Notes: generated by a model from the letters alone, not told the origin. A DNA stretch of 64,000 nucleotides from Desulfuromonadales bacterium (GCA_030145205.1 JAQYVZ010000017.1:1-64000); one strand, 5' to 3'; shown: positions 1-9,516, counted from the stretch's first letter. A program made the numbers and translations.

Positions 1-1495
1 GCTTGTCCACCAATCCCAGTGACAGCCGTCTCACCAGAATATCCGCAACGCGTGCGGCCAACTCATGCCGCACCGCATACACCACTTCCGCTTCAAGATA
101 AGGGTGCGCCGGGTGCAGGCGTGCTTTCAGCCCGTGCTGCTCGGCGAGCGCGCAGACCTCCTTGGCGCGATCACCATATGCACGGTTGAGGTGTCGCGCA
201 ACGGTCGACTCCAGGCCATACTTGTCTTGCAGGCACAGGTCGGCGTCTTCGGCAAAACCATCACCGCCTAGGAGCATCATCGAGCGCGTTTTGCAGGAGA
301 ATTGCGGCGCAAGCCGGAAGGCTTTGATCCCTCGGTCAACGACATCCTCCGCCATCTGTCGATAGGCGGTCCATTTCCCGCCGGTGATGGTCAGCAGACC
401 GGAGTCGCTTTGCTGGATCACGTGAGTGCGGGCCAGCGTTGCCGTATCTTGAGCTTGCGGGTCGATGACCAGCGGCCGCAATCCGGACCAGACGGCTTTT
501 ACGTCTTCGCGGCGCACATGGAGATCAAAATAGCGGGCAACATGGCGCAGCAGGTAGTCGACCTCTTCCTCTGACGCGCGCGGGTGCTCCGCCACTCGGG
601 CTGGCTCGTCAGTGGTGCCGACCAGCGCATGCCCTTCCCAGGGGAGTACAAACAGAACTCGGCCATCTTCGGTTTCGGGGATCATCAACCCGGTGGCCGG
701 TGGGGCAAATTCCTTGTCCAGCACAATATGGATGCCGGAGCTGGTTTTCAGCAGAGGCGCGGCGGTCGGGTCATCGAGCTGTCGAACCTGGTCGGTGAAA
801 GGTCCGGTTGCATTGATCACGCCCCTGGCCTGCATCTGCCACTCCTGACCGGATAAACGGTCGACAAGCTGAGCACCAGAAATCCGGCCGGCCTGTTTCC
901 GCAGGGCGGTCACTTCAACATGATTGGCGATGATCGCACCTTGGCGTTGAGCAGTCAGCGCCAGCGCCAGCGCCATGCGGGCATCCAGGAACTGCCCGTC
1001 GTAGTAGAGAACGCCAGCTTTCAGCCCTTCCGACTTGAGCATCGGAAAACGCTGCAGGGCACTGATTTTCCCGAGCAGGCGGCTGTGCCCGATGTTCTTC
1101 TTACCGGCGAGCAGATCATAGAACTTCAGGCCGGTGAACACATAAGGGACGTCCCACCAGGAGTAAAGAGGGGTGACCAGCTGAATGCGGCGTGACAGGT
1201 GGGGCGCATTTTGCAATAGGAGGGCGCGTTCCCGCAGGCCCTCCCGGACCAGGTTGTATTGCACCCAGTCAAGCTTTTTCACCGCAGCTTCGAGATAACG
1301 TACCCCGCCATGCAACAGTTTGGTGCTACGGCTGCTAGTCCCTTCGGCGAAGTCATTTTTTTCAACCAAGGCGACGTTCAGTCCCCGTGCAGCGGCATCC
1401 AGGGCAATGCCACAGCCGGTCGCCCCGCCCCCGATGACCAACAGGTCGAACCGCTTGCCTGTTTGCAACTCTGCTAGCTGCTGCGTTCGCTGCAT
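1..1495 (-). CDS. glpD: FAD-dependent glycerol-3-phosphate dehydrogenase (partial, C-terminus off window)
   Basis: Reading the minus strand from the ATG at 1495 gives about 498 residues with no stop before the window edge, so the C-terminus is missing. The N-terminus carries the FAD-binding glycine motif (LLVIGGGATGCGIALDAAARG), followed by the GlpD-typical FAEGTSSRSTKLLHGGVRYLE stretch and later TGPFTDQVRQLDD and TGGKWTAYRQMAEDVV. The family oxidises glycerol 3-phosphate to dihydroxyacetone phosphate at the membrane and passes electrons to quinone. The start is supported by an AAGGGA Shine-Dalgarno about 5 nt upstream. It is divergent from the radical-SAM gene at 1629. No other glycerol-uptake gene is visible; more glp genes could lie to the left. 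Identification is firm; the electron acceptor is known only by family. Confidence 0.93.
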   Translation of the reverse strand, partial: MQRTQQLAELQTGKRFDLLVIGGGATGCGIALDAAARGLNVALVEKNDFAEGTSSRSTKLLHGGVRYLEAAVKKLDWVQYNLVREGLRERALLLQNAPHLSRRIQLVTPLYSWWDVPYVFTGLKFYDLLAGKKNIGHSRLLGKISALQRFPMLKSEGLKAGVLYYDGQFLDARMALALALTAQRQGAIIANHVEVTALRKQAGRISGAQLVDRLSGQEWQMQARGVINATGPFTDQVRQLDDPTAAPLLKTSSGIHIVLDKEFAPPATGLMIPETEDGRVLFVLPWEGHALVGTTDEPARVAEHPRASEEEVDYLLRHVARYFDLHVRREDVKAVWSGLRPLVIDPQAQDTATLARTHVIQQSDSGLLTITGGKWTAYRQMAEDVVDRGIKAFRLAPQFSCKTRSMMLLGGDGFAEDADLCLQDKYGLESTVARHLNRAYGDRAKEVCALAEQHGLKARLHPAHPYLEAEVVYAVRHELAARVADILVRRLSLGLVDK

Positions 1496-1577
1496 CACTT
1501 TCCCTTCCCATTCTTGCGTGCTCAACCTGAACCTCAGGATAACATTTTTACCCCTCCGGCTGTGTGGCAAAATCGGT

Positions 1578-1592
1578 GTGATATAGTATCAC
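1578..1592. promoter_or_regulatory. Palindrome over a possible -10 box upstream of the radical-SAM gene
   Basis: GTGATA-TAG-TATCAC is a perfect 6-bp inverted repeat that contains TATAGT, a plausible -10 hexamer for the gene starting at 1629. Its position suggests an operator, but no clear -35 box accompanies it and no regulator can be named. Confidence 0.3.
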
Positions 1593-1628
1593 CATGGTGG
1601 ACGCAGTCGGTTCCGCAGCGGAGGTGCC

Positions 1629-2648
1629 ATGCAGATAGCTCAGTTCTGGGAAGAGCGTGAACACGCCAGGGTGCAATGCCACCTGTGCCGCTTTCATTGT
1701 GTGATTGTAGATGGCCGCCGGGGACGTTGCGGCGTGCGGGAGAATCGTGCCGGTACCCTGTACACGCTGGTTTACGGCCGCAGTATCGCCGAACAGGTCG
1801 ATCCGATTGAGAAGAAGCCCCTGTTCCACTTCCACCCGGGCTCCCGCTCTCTGTCAATCGCCACGGTCGGCTGCAACTTTCACTGTCTGCATTGCCAGAA
1901 CGCGGATATCTCCCAGTGGCCTCACCAGAGACAGGATGTCCCAGGCGAAGACCTGATGCCGGAGCAGATCGTTGCCGATGCGACGGCTCAGCAGTGTGCC
2001 AGTATTGCCTACACCTACACAGAACCGACCATTTTTTTCGAATACGCTTATGATACGGCCGTTCTCGCCCGGCAGGCCGGGGTCAAAAATGTCTTTGTGA
2101 CCAACGGCTATACGACCACTGCGGCGCTCGAAAAAATTGCGCCTGTTCTGGATGCTGCCAACGTTGATCTGAAGGGGTTTACGGAAAGCTTCTATCGGGA
2201 TGTGACCGGCGCGTCACTGGCCGGAGTCCTGGAGTGTCTGAAAGATTATCGACGGCTCGGCATCTGGCTCGAGGTGACCACCCTGGTGATTCCGGGGCTG
2301 AATGACAGCCCGGAGGAGCTGCGCCAGATTGCCGACTTCATAGCGAGTGAGCTTGGCCCGGAAGTCCCTTGGCATGTGACCGCTTTCTACCCGGCCTACA
2401 AGATGCTTGATCGGCTGCCGACGTCGCCGGAGACCCTGTTGCGCGCATATGCCATCGGGCAGGAGGCGGGGCTGGCGCACCTCTATATCGGGAATGTCGC
2501 GACGGCGAGCGGCGAGGATACCCTTTGCCCGGGGTGCGGCGCGGCGGTTATCCGTCGGCAGGGCTTTCGGTTGCTGAAGATCGATCTAGAGGGGAGTTCT
2601 TGTCGCCATTGCGGGAGGAAAATCGCGGGGGTCGGCCTGGGCTGCTAA
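1629..2648 (+). CDS. amrS: AmmeMemoRadiSam-system radical SAM enzyme (AmrS-like)
   Basis: A 339-residue radical SAM protein. The signature CxxxCxxC is present as CNFHCLHC near residue 83, preceded by an N-terminal CHLCRFHC and CGVREN region and followed by TYTEPTIFFEY and NVDLKGF motifs typical of the PflA-like AmrS branch. The C-terminus adds a cysteine set (CPGCG, CRHCG) that could bind zinc or another cluster. AmrS is named from its frequent co-occurrence with MEMO1- and AMMECR1-domain proteins; neither partner is encoded in this window, so the link rests on family similarity. The product and substrate of this branch are not established. The gene is flanked by divergent glpD and convergent fadL-like genes, so it is probably transcribed alone. 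Confidence 0.85.
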   Translation: MQIAQFWEEREHARVQCHLCRFHCVIVDGRRGRCGVRENRAGTLYTLVYGRSIAEQVDPIEKKPLFHFHPGSRSLSIATVGCNFHCLHCQNADISQWPHQRQDVPGEDLMPEQIVADATAQQCASIAYTYTEPTIFFEYAYDTAVLARQAGVKNVFVTNGYTTTAALEKIAPVLDAANVDLKGFTESFYRDVTGASLAGVLECLKDYRRLGIWLEVTTLVIPGLNDSPEELRQIADFIASELGPEVPWHVTAFYPAYKMLDRLPTSPETLLRAYAIGQEAGLAHLYIGNVATASGEDTLCPGCGAAVIRRQGFRLLKIDLEGSSCRHCGRKIAGVGLGC

Positions 2649-2654
2649 TCGAAA

Positions 2655-2692
2655 ACGCCCCCGCTGAGGCATCAAGGCCGCTGCGGGGGCGT
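2655..2692. terminator. Bidirectional intrinsic terminator between amrS and the FadL gene
   Basis: A perfect 10-bp GC-rich stem (ACGCCCCCGC at 2655-2664 with GCGGGGGCGT at 2683-2692) lies between two convergent genes. The minus-strand product ends in GTTTTC and the plus-strand one in TGTTGTT, so it can serve both. Confidence 0.75.
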
Positions 2693-2742
2693 GTTGTTAA
2701 AAAAGGGACTCTTTCTACCTGAGCGTCTCTCCTTGAACCTAA

Positions 2743-4110
2743 TCAGAAACGATATCCCAGGCTGATGCCGACCAGGTAGATGTCAGAGGCGTAGTTGCCA
2801 TTGGCCGTGCCGACGGAAGTCGGAGTGCCGTTGATGATGGTGGCCATGTTGGAGCCAGCCGGGTCCCCGATGGTGTTGGTCTTCTTCCTGTCCTCGTGGT
2901 GCTCCAGGCCGAAGGCTCCAGACAGGGTCCATGCCCCGAAGGCGATGTCGGCGCCAACCGTGAACAAGTGGGCGTCGGTGTCTGGGATCAGTGGCTCGAA
3001 AGTGCTGTCCGGAACGGCGTTGTTGCCGTACAAGTAGCCGGCGTTCAGGGACGCCGTCTCGTTGAGCTGGTACTGGCCGCCGATGTTGTAGGTCCAGGTC
3101 GATTTCCAGTCGCGCGGTGTCAAGTTGGATGTCGAGCCGAGGACGGGGGTGTCCAGCTTGATCAGCAGCTGGTCGGTGGAACTCCAGTCTTCCCAACGTA
3201 TGCCGACTTCAATCACCAACGGTTCTGAGACCTGGAACGCAATTCCAGCGGTGGCCTGTGCGGGCAGCGTGATGTCGGCCGAACCGCCGCCATTCGGGAA
3301 CTCACCGGCCAGTAGTGCGGTGACGTTACTGAACCGAACGTCGCCTTCCGCTTCCACGTCGATCTCGCTGCGGTAGGTGGCGCCGATCGAGATCCGGTCG
3401 GTGGCCTTGAACAGTATGCCGAGGTTGAAGCCCATCCCCCATCCGTCTGCCTCGAATTTCTGGCTGATGTCCGGCAGGACACCTAAATCAGGCAGTGCGT
3501 CACCGTAATAGATGTTGTCAACCAGCCAGTAGGTCGCTGTCTGGTTGACCTTGCTCTCCAGGGTGGCCTTCAGATAGAGCAGGCTGAAGCCGCCGGCGAC
3601 CGACAACCGCTCGGTGACTCGGTAGGAGATCACCGGGTTGATATTCATAGTCAATACCTCCCCGGAAGTGCCGATGTGCCGGCCATCGTAGTTGTCGTTC
3701 CACTCATTTGACAAGCCGAACGGGAAGAATATGCCCAGGCCGGCAGCCAGTTTGTCGTTGGCCTGGTGCGTGTAGTAAAAGGTCCCGGGGAAGTTCCAGC
3801 CGGTTTCATCTTTAGCGCTGCCGCCGCTGTCGAATTCAATTTCCCGGGCGGAGTAGATGGCGGTGGTGCCGAACTCGACCTGTCGTCCCGGCACGTCGTT
3901 CAGCAGGGCCGGATTGAAGTAGAGAGACGAGGGGCCTGTCGGGTGAGCAACGACGGCGTTGGCCTGCCCGAGGCCGGATGCGCCCTGGGTGAAGACTCCG
4001 AAGCCTGAAGCCTTGGCGGTCTGTGCCTGCAGAACAGCCAGTAAAGTCAGAAGAATCAGCGCCAGCAAAAACAGCTGTGACGCGCGCTCCGAGTGGTAAC
4101 GTCTTTTCAT
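2743..4110 (-). CDS. OmpP1/FadL-family outer-membrane transporter
   Basis: A 455-residue protein that starts with a basic N-terminus and a hydrophobic signal segment ending near QTAKASG. The mature N-terminus SGFGVFTQGASGLGQANA and the following SSLYFNPALL are the hatch-domain and NPA motifs of FadL-type beta barrels. The rest alternates short amphipathic strands (for example SVAGGFSLLYLKATLE, ISIGATYRSEIDV) and ends in an aromatic C-terminal residue (LGYRF), as expected for BAM-dependent insertion. FadL proteins take up long-chain fatty acids or other hydrophobic compounds across the outer membrane. A good AAGGAG ribosome-binding site precedes the ATG. Fatty-acid use would fit the acyl-CoA dehydrogenase operon at 55895-61900, but the two are unlinked and the substrate is unknown. 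Confidence 0.88.
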   Translation of the reverse strand: MKRRYHSERASQLFLLALILLTLLAVLQAQTAKASGFGVFTQGASGLGQANAVVAHPTGPSSLYFNPALLNDVPGRQVEFGTTAIYSAREIEFDSGGSAKDETGWNFPGTFYYTHQANDKLAAGLGIFFPFGLSNEWNDNYDGRHIGTSGEVLTMNINPVISYRVTERLSVAGGFSLLYLKATLESKVNQTATYWLVDNIYYGDALPDLGVLPDISQKFEADGWGMGFNLGILFKATDRISIGATYRSEIDVEAEGDVRFSNVTALLAGEFPNGGGSADITLPAQATAGIAFQVSEPLVIEVGIRWEDWSSTDQLLIKLDTPVLGSTSNLTPRDWKSTWTYNIGGQYQLNETASLNAGYLYGNNAVPDSTFEPLIPDTDAHLFTVGADIAFGAWTLSGAFGLEHHEDRKKTNTIGDPAGSNMATIINGTPTSVGTANGNYASDIYLVGISLGYRF

Positions 4111-4196
4111 GACAGGCTCCTTGTTTGATTGCCACGGAGTCGATGGTTGTGATAGTAATCAGTGCGTATGTCTTCTGTTATACGGGAACGGAAACG

Positions 4197-5009
4197 ATGA
4201 CACCTCAAGCATATTTTATGGAGAGCTCGGAGGAAACCTTCCGGCTCGATAATAAAACGGATATGACGACGGTTCTGTCTCAGGCACGCTGGGCCGGCTT
4301 GCACCCTGGGATGAGTGTCGCCGACGTCGGTTGTGGCCCCGGCAAAACGTCTGCCGCCCTGCTGGAGGCTGTCATCCCGGGCGGTCGTGTTGTTGGTATT
4401 GACGCATCGACCGAGAGGCTCGATTTTGCCCGGGGCCAGTATGGCTCCGAAGGCTTGCAGTTCTACCAGGGCGATGCTCTGAACAACCTTGACGAATTGG
4501 GAACCTTTGACTTCGTCTGGTGTCGGTTTTTTCTTGAGTATCATCGTGAAAGTGCCGATAAACTTTATGCCAACCTGGATCGTCTGGTCCGTCCCGGCGG
4601 CATCCTTTGTTTGATCGATCTTGATTACAACTGCATGACCCATTTCGGTCTGCCGCCACGGCTGGAAGCGACCATTCACCAAATCGTCGGTGGTGTGGCG
4701 AATGAAACCGACTTTGACCCATTCGCCGGTCGACGCATCTATACCCGGATGTATGACCTGGGTTACACCGAACTGGATGTCCAGGTCAGCGCCCATCACC
4801 TTATTTTCGGACCTCTCGCTGAGCGGGACCGTTTCAACTGGGAGCAGAAACTCAAGGCGGTGGCCCGCCAGACGAGTTTCTCTTTTGAGAATTACCCGGG
4901 CGGGTACGATGAGTTTGCCGCCGAGTTCCGGACATTCTTTGAAGATCCCCGCCGGTTTACCTATACCCCCATGATCCTTTGCCGGGGGCGCAAACCTTCA
5001 ATGAAGTAA
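4197..5009 (+). CDS. Class I SAM-dependent methyltransferase
   Basis: A 270-residue protein with the SAM-binding glycine loop VADVGCGPGKTS, the acidic second-strand motif GRVVGIDAS and a post-I FDFVWCRFFLEYH segment, i.e. a Rossmann-fold class I methyltransferase. I chose the ATG at 4197 (MTPQAYFMESSEE) because it follows GGAACGGAAACG; an upstream in-frame ATG at 4125 would add 24 residues overlapping the divergent fadL leader. The substrate cannot be inferred: overall layout resembles UbiE/small-molecule methyltransferases. The last 12 bp overlap the end of the convergent HD-GYP gene. Confidence 0.8.
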   Translation: MTPQAYFMESSEETFRLDNKTDMTTVLSQARWAGLHPGMSVADVGCGPGKTSAALLEAVIPGGRVVGIDASTERLDFARGQYGSEGLQFYQGDALNNLDELGTFDFVWCRFFLEYHRESADKLYANLDRLVRPGGILCLIDLDYNCMTHFGLPPRLEATIHQIVGGVANETDFDPFAGRRIYTRMYDLGYTELDVQVSAHHLIFGPLAERDRFNWEQKLKAVARQTSFSFENYPGGYDEFAAEFRTFFEDPRRFTYTPMILCRGRKPSMK

Positions 5010-7298
5010 ATCTCCCGTAGCGCGTGGCTGGCCGATAAACTCTTGGAGAGCCTGCTCGACTTCCAGCCTCAAACCGGTAAATTCCAGGCCATTGCCCGGT
5101 GCAAAGTCAGGTTTGGAGCGGTGCTCTTCCTGGTTGGTCCAGACGACCTTGGCCACCGCCTTCAACGGGGGGAGGTCCTTATCCGGCAGGCTGAAGGAAA
5201 TATGCACCAGGGTCCCTTCAATGATCGGCGCATCGAGTTCCACAAACAGGCCGCCGGTACTGATGTCCCGGGTTGTACCGACATTGGCGTGACTGTTGAA
5301 GCGTACAGATACCGGTGCTTCCCAAGGGATGCGGGAGGGGCGCGAGCCACCGTCGTTGCTGGTGCCGCCGCCCGTGCTTCCCGAAGATTGAGTTCTCTTG
5401 TGGTACGCGATAAACGCCTCGACCACGGCTGGGTCGAACTTGATGCCGCTTTGCTTGCGAAGCAGGTCGTAGGCTGTCTGCAACGGCATCGGCTCGCGGT
5501 AGTGGCGTTTTGAGGTGATTGCTTCGAAAAAGTCAGCGACCGAAATGATTTTTGCGCCGGTCGGGATCTCCGCTCCTGTCAGACCGTCCGGGTAACCGCT
5601 GCCATCAATGTTTTCATGATGGGCACCGGCAATCGTAGGAACCTGTTTGTAAATCCCTTCAAAATTGATCTGCGAGAGAATGTCGCGGGTGGTTTGCGCG
5701 TGGGTCTTGACGATGGTGTATTCTTCTCCGGTCAGCCGTCCTTCCTTTTTCAGAATCGCATCCGGTACACCGATCTTGCCGTAATCGTGCAGCAGGGAGG
5801 CGACTCGGATCTGCTCGCTCTCCTCCTCACCGATGTTCATGGCCTGGCAGACGCCGCAGACGTATTCCGTGACCTTCTCGCTGTGGCCCGAGGTCAGTGG
5901 ATCGCGGGCGTCGATGCTGGCCGCCAGAACTTGTAGAGTTGACTGGAACTGGCGTTCCTTGGTCAACAGCAGGTCGGCATTGCGGATGCTGATGCCGAGA
6001 ACCGGAGCGATCCCCATCAGCAGGCTGACGTCACTGTGCACCAGCGGGCGATTTGACTTGATGTTGTCGACCGCCAGGATTCCGATCGATTCCCCTTCAC
6101 AGATGATCGGGCAGCAGATGAAAGAGTGCGTTTCCAGCATGTGGACCAGGTCGAGGCTGCGGTTGGAAAGGTCTGTTTTCAGGTTCTGAACATCTTCGAC
6201 CAGGAATGGTGTTTGTTCATGGAAGGCAACCACGAAGACGCCTCTGGAATCTGTCTTGTCCAGATTAAACGCTGTGCTGGTCAAGGTTCGCAGCTGGGCG
6301 TTGTTGTAGCCGAAGCCGCTTCGGAAGACCAGTTGAGAGCTGTCCTCATCGGCAAGCAGGATCATGCCGCGGTCGAAGTCGAGTCGGTGGTCGAGAATCT
6401 GAACGACATTGCTGAGGATCTCATCGACTGCAGTGGGCGCACTGATCGCTTGGCCGATTTCGTGGGACATCAGCACATTGCTGTAATTGAGATTCATCTG
6501 CTCGATCAGTTTTTCACTGGAATCCACAAGCATATTCAGGCCACGGCTCAATTCACGCTTCTCCTGGATCTGCGCGGCCCAAGCCAGAGCCATGGCGACC
6601 GCGGTTGAGGCCGGCACCAAGGTCGTCAATGTCAATTCAGGGATCCATCCGGAAGCGATTGCACATCCCCCACCAAGTATAACGACCGTGGAGTTCCGGG
6701 CACGCTTGAGGATGGTCGATGCCTGCTTTTTCCAGGTGATGATGTAGCGGCAGCGATCGCTGTTTTCAAAGGCGCATTCGGGGTGCTCGATTTGCGGCAG
6801 TTGGTTGTTGAACATCATGCAGACTGCTTCGAAAAAACCGATGCGGTTTTCACATTGGAAGGGCTTCTCCACGACACCGTCCAGTGGTGTAACGGTAACT
6901 TCGACGCGGTTTGCCGCCAGTGACCGTGAATCGTAGAGAGATGAGCGAGTAAACTTGGATGAAGTCCGGCGCACCAGGTTGAACGCCCGGGTTGGGCCGA
7001 CCATCCCCAGAATGTATTGGCGCATGGCGCCAATCGCCTCTGGAGAGGCTGCATACCGGCCAGCTTCACGGGCAATCTGCGGATTGCCGGTCAGTTCGAC
7101 GGTTTTTTCGTAAAACCGGTCGATTTGTTCCTGGGTGAACCAATGAGACTGGTCAGCAACCTCGTAGCCCTTCATGTTGGCGGATTGCAGAAGATCTCCG
7201 ATTTTTACCTTGGGATAGTTCTTTTTCAACAGCTTAATGTAGGCATCAATGATGCGGCTGTTGTAAAGATCCTTATGTAGTCTGAAAGGATGGCTCAT
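4998..7298 (-). CDS. GAF / HD-GYP / PilZ protein, probable c-di-GMP phosphodiesterase
   Basis: A 766-residue multidomain protein. Residues 1-195 form an N-terminal region ending in a Cys-containing CAFENSDRCRYIITW stretch that resembles V4R-type small-molecule-binding domains (uncertain). Residues 203-246 are hydrophobic and could span the membrane twice. A GAF domain covers about 280-440. The HD-GYP domain follows with the metal-binding HD (SLLHDYGKIG, His504-Asp505) and the diagnostic HHENIDGSGYP at 560-570. A C-terminal PilZ domain (about 660-750) shows TTRDISTGGLF. HD-GYP domains hydrolyse c-di-GMP and PilZ domains bind it, so feedback by the substrate is plausible. The gene overlaps the upstream PilZ/GNAT-like gene by ATGA (7295-7298), implying translational coupling in one operon. 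Confidence 0.88.
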   Translation of the reverse strand: MSHPFRLHKDLYNSRIIDAYIKLLKKNYPKVKIGDLLQSANMKGYEVADQSHWFTQEQIDRFYEKTVELTGNPQIAREAGRYAASPEAIGAMRQYILGMVGPTRAFNLVRRTSSKFTRSSLYDSRSLAANRVEVTVTPLDGVVEKPFQCENRIGFFEAVCMMFNNQLPQIEHPECAFENSDRCRYIITWKKQASTILKRARNSTVVILGGGCAIASGWIPELTLTTLVPASTAVAMALAWAAQIQEKRELSRGLNMLVDSSEKLIEQMNLNYSNVLMSHEIGQAISAPTAVDEILSNVVQILDHRLDFDRGMILLADEDSSQLVFRSGFGYNNAQLRTLTSTAFNLDKTDSRGVFVVAFHEQTPFLVEDVQNLKTDLSNRSLDLVHMLETHSFICCPIICEGESIGILAVDNIKSNRPLVHSDVSLLMGIAPVLGISIRNADLLLTKERQFQSTLQVLAASIDARDPLTSGHSEKVTEYVCGVCQAMNIGEEESEQIRVASLLHDYGKIGVPDAILKKEGRLTGEEYTIVKTHAQTTRDILSQINFEGIYKQVPTIAGAHHENIDGSGYPDGLTGAEIPTGAKIISVADFFEAITSKRHYREPMPLQTAYDLLRKQSGIKFDPAVVEAFIAYHKRTQSSGSTGGGTSNDGGSRPSRIPWEAPVSVRFNSHANVGTTRDISTGGLFVELDAPIIEGTLVHISFSLPDKDLPPLKAVAKVVWTNQEEHRSKPDFAPGNGLEFTGLRLEVEQALQEFIGQPRATGDLLH

Positions 7299-9397
7299 TT
7301 GCTGCCTTCCTCATCGGTTTTATTCAGTCGGTTGAAAAGGCTGTCGCAGAATTCGAAGTAGGGATCCAGATTACGGCTGTCAAGTACCCAGAAATTGTAG
7401 TGCTTCTCCGGCTCAATATCCTGGCTGACCACATATTCCTTCGGATAGGTCAGGATCGGAATCTTTTTCTGCGGGTATTTAGAAGAGAGCATCGACACTG
7501 CTGTAAAGAAGGCTTCACGGGGCAGGGCCTTGGAATCCAGAACGATAACGGTGATGGCGTTAGTCAGATTCGACAGGTTCAGGCCGACCTCGGAGCGCAG
7601 AACCACGAAGATGGCAACCGTCGCCCCATCGCGGCGCAGGGCGAACAGGTTTTGCCGTCGTTGGAACCCGGCCATCTCGTAGCTGGTGTTCAGCTCCTGG
7701 TCATCGGGCTGTTCCGGGGTCAGGTCAAGTCCCTGCAGCATCAGACCGCCCGATTTCCGCTGGTAGAAGGCCTCCAGGTTGAGTAGATCCTCGTTTTTGG
7801 CCGGAGAGAGCTCCCATGGGCCGTTGTCACGCCACTGCAGGTCAAATTTCTTCTGGTAATGGAAGTAGGCCAGAGTGTCGACGGAACAACGTCTGGGATC
7901 CTGGTAATGCTTGGCGACACCACCGAAGACGCGCTGCGGAAAGCGGTTCTCCGGCCGGAAGTAGCACATCACGTAATCCATGTGGGACGAAAAGAGTCCC
8001 TGTGATTCATGAACGGCCTCACCGACCATCTGCAGGGTTTGCAGCCCGGCCTGCCGTGAGCGGGTCCGGTCAGCAGCATGGTGGTGAATCAACCAGGCAT
8101 TGCTGTGCGTGCGCAGCATGGCCAGATGCCCGATAATCTGGCTGTTTTCCTGGTAGACAAAATGTCGGGCGATCTCCGGTGCGCGAGTATAGAGTTTGGC
8201 GTAGGTCTGTTTGAATTCACGGCGATGTTCCTGCAGTGAATGGTACTTTTGCGGATAGATGAAACCGCTGCTGAAAAAGAACTCCCACAAGTCATCGACC
8301 TCAATCGACGGGCAGACCCCTTTGTGGCGGTTTTCGGCCCGGTGCAGCAGTGCCATCAGTCGGGTGTGGTCGGTAATGGTCATGTCGAGGATGGCAATAC
8401 CGCTGCGCAGTTGCTCCTGCGGGGAGCCGAAGGCCTCCGCCCGGCTATGGACCACCTGGGCCTGGCACTTCAGCTTGAAGGTGTCGGTCAGGTGCAGTTC
8501 GAGGTCGTCAAGAACCATCCCGGGCATCAGCAGAGCCTCACGTGGATTCTCGTTGACGCTGAGTCCGGAGCCAGAGAGGTCGATAACATCCAGTTGACAG
8601 CGCTCTCCGGTAAGGGGGTGTGTAAACACCGCGAGCGGCGTCGGGCAGAGCTCCTGGCGCCGGCTGCGATGCTTGCGGTTGGGAAAGCGGTGCTGGCCGG
8701 TTGCCTCGGGGATAATGACCAGGGTTTGTTCCTGACGTGTCCCGTGCTGCCTCAGGATTCGACCGGCGGCAACCAGTTTGGTCTGATCCTGATTTTCGAG
8801 CAGTAGGGTGACTTGTTCATCGGGGTCGAGCCAGCGGAATGTCTGAGGAGGTTGGGCGCTTAGCTCAAGCCGGAAGGCGGCGGCACTGAAGTCGACCAGA
8901 CTGCCTGAGAAGGTGGTGCCGTTTTGAATGACACGGGCCCGGACGTCTTGGCAGAAGCGACGCTTGGTCTGGCGTAAAGCCAGTTCGCGGCAATACGTCG
9001 GTAGTCGGCAGGACAGGCCGTCTGCCGTAAAGACAGGGTCTTCAACCTGGACCTGCAACACATTATGGCCGCTGGGAACTTCCAGGTGGCTGAGAATAAA
9101 ATCGCCCCGCCGCACGCTCTCCGGGGGCGGTTCAGACCAGTAGCAGGTAAAGTCGCTGTCGCGGCAGGGCTGTGGGTCAGTGTGGAGGCGCAGACTACGG
9201 CCGTGTAGGCGGTGCTTCAGCAGGACGGTCAGTGGCGCAGACTGGAAATGCAGGTAGTTGAGACGGTTGATCAGGGTGTTGAGGCGCACCTTGCGGGCAA
9301 CGGTGCCCCGTTCCGTTGCGGTACCCTGACCGCCAGACGGAGAATGACACCGTATCGTCGCAAGCTTTAGAGGTGCATTGACATCAACACTTTGCAC
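7295..9397 (-). CDS. PilZ-domain protein with a GNAT-like C-terminal half
   Basis: A 700-residue protein. The N-terminal half contains two PilZ-like segments: one around residues 145-230 (KRRFCQDVRARVIQNG, SLVDFSAAAFRLEL) and one around 235-350 (NRKHRSRRQELCPTPLAVF, VIDLSGSGLSV). The RxxxR and (D/N)xSxxG elements are the c-di-GMP-binding signature. The C-terminal half from about 365 (VDDLWEFFFSSGFIYPQKY to IIGHLAMLRTHSNAWLIHHH) looks like an FemA/GNAT acyltransferase fold, but no catalytic residue can be assigned. I infer a c-di-GMP-controlled acyltransferase or effector. The start is a GTG with only a distant GGGG; GTG codons further in are alternatives. It is first in the operon with the HD-GYP gene (4-base overlap). 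Confidence 0.72.
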   Translation of the reverse strand: MQSVDVNAPLKLATIRCHSPSGGQGTATERGTVARKVRLNTLINRLNYLHFQSAPLTVLLKHRLHGRSLRLHTDPQPCRDSDFTCYWSEPPPESVRRGDFILSHLEVPSGHNVLQVQVEDPVFTADGLSCRLPTYCRELALRQTKRRFCQDVRARVIQNGTTFSGSLVDFSAAAFRLELSAQPPQTFRWLDPDEQVTLLLENQDQTKLVAAGRILRQHGTRQEQTLVIIPEATGQHRFPNRKHRSRRQELCPTPLAVFTHPLTGERCQLDVIDLSGSGLSVNENPREALLMPGMVLDDLELHLTDTFKLKCQAQVVHSRAEAFGSPQEQLRSGIAILDMTITDHTRLMALLHRAENRHKGVCPSIEVDDLWEFFFSSGFIYPQKYHSLQEHRREFKQTYAKLYTRAPEIARHFVYQENSQIIGHLAMLRTHSNAWLIHHHAADRTRSRQAGLQTLQMVGEAVHESQGLFSSHMDYVMCYFRPENRFPQRVFGGVAKHYQDPRRCSVDTLAYFHYQKKFDLQWRDNGPWELSPAKNEDLLNLEAFYQRKSGGLMLQGLDLTPEQPDDQELNTSYEMAGFQRRQNLFALRRDGATVAIFVVLRSEVGLNLSNLTNAITVIVLDSKALPREAFFTAVSMLSSKYPQKKIPILTYPKEYVVSQDIEPEKHYNFWVLDSRNLDPYFEFCDSLFNRLNKTDEEGSK

Positions 9398-9516
9398 AGA
9401 TTGAACCCCGACGCCTCCAGGACGTTATTGATCCTCCCCGGATCGGATGCAACACCAATTGTGCATCGCCCTCCCCAAGGGATACACATAGGCATAGTTT
9501 GATAAAATTATGCACA

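Noticed and set aside
9398-9510. Possible GEMM c-di-GMP riboswitch in the PilZ operon leader
   Set aside because: The conserved GEMM loops and tetraloop elements are not present.
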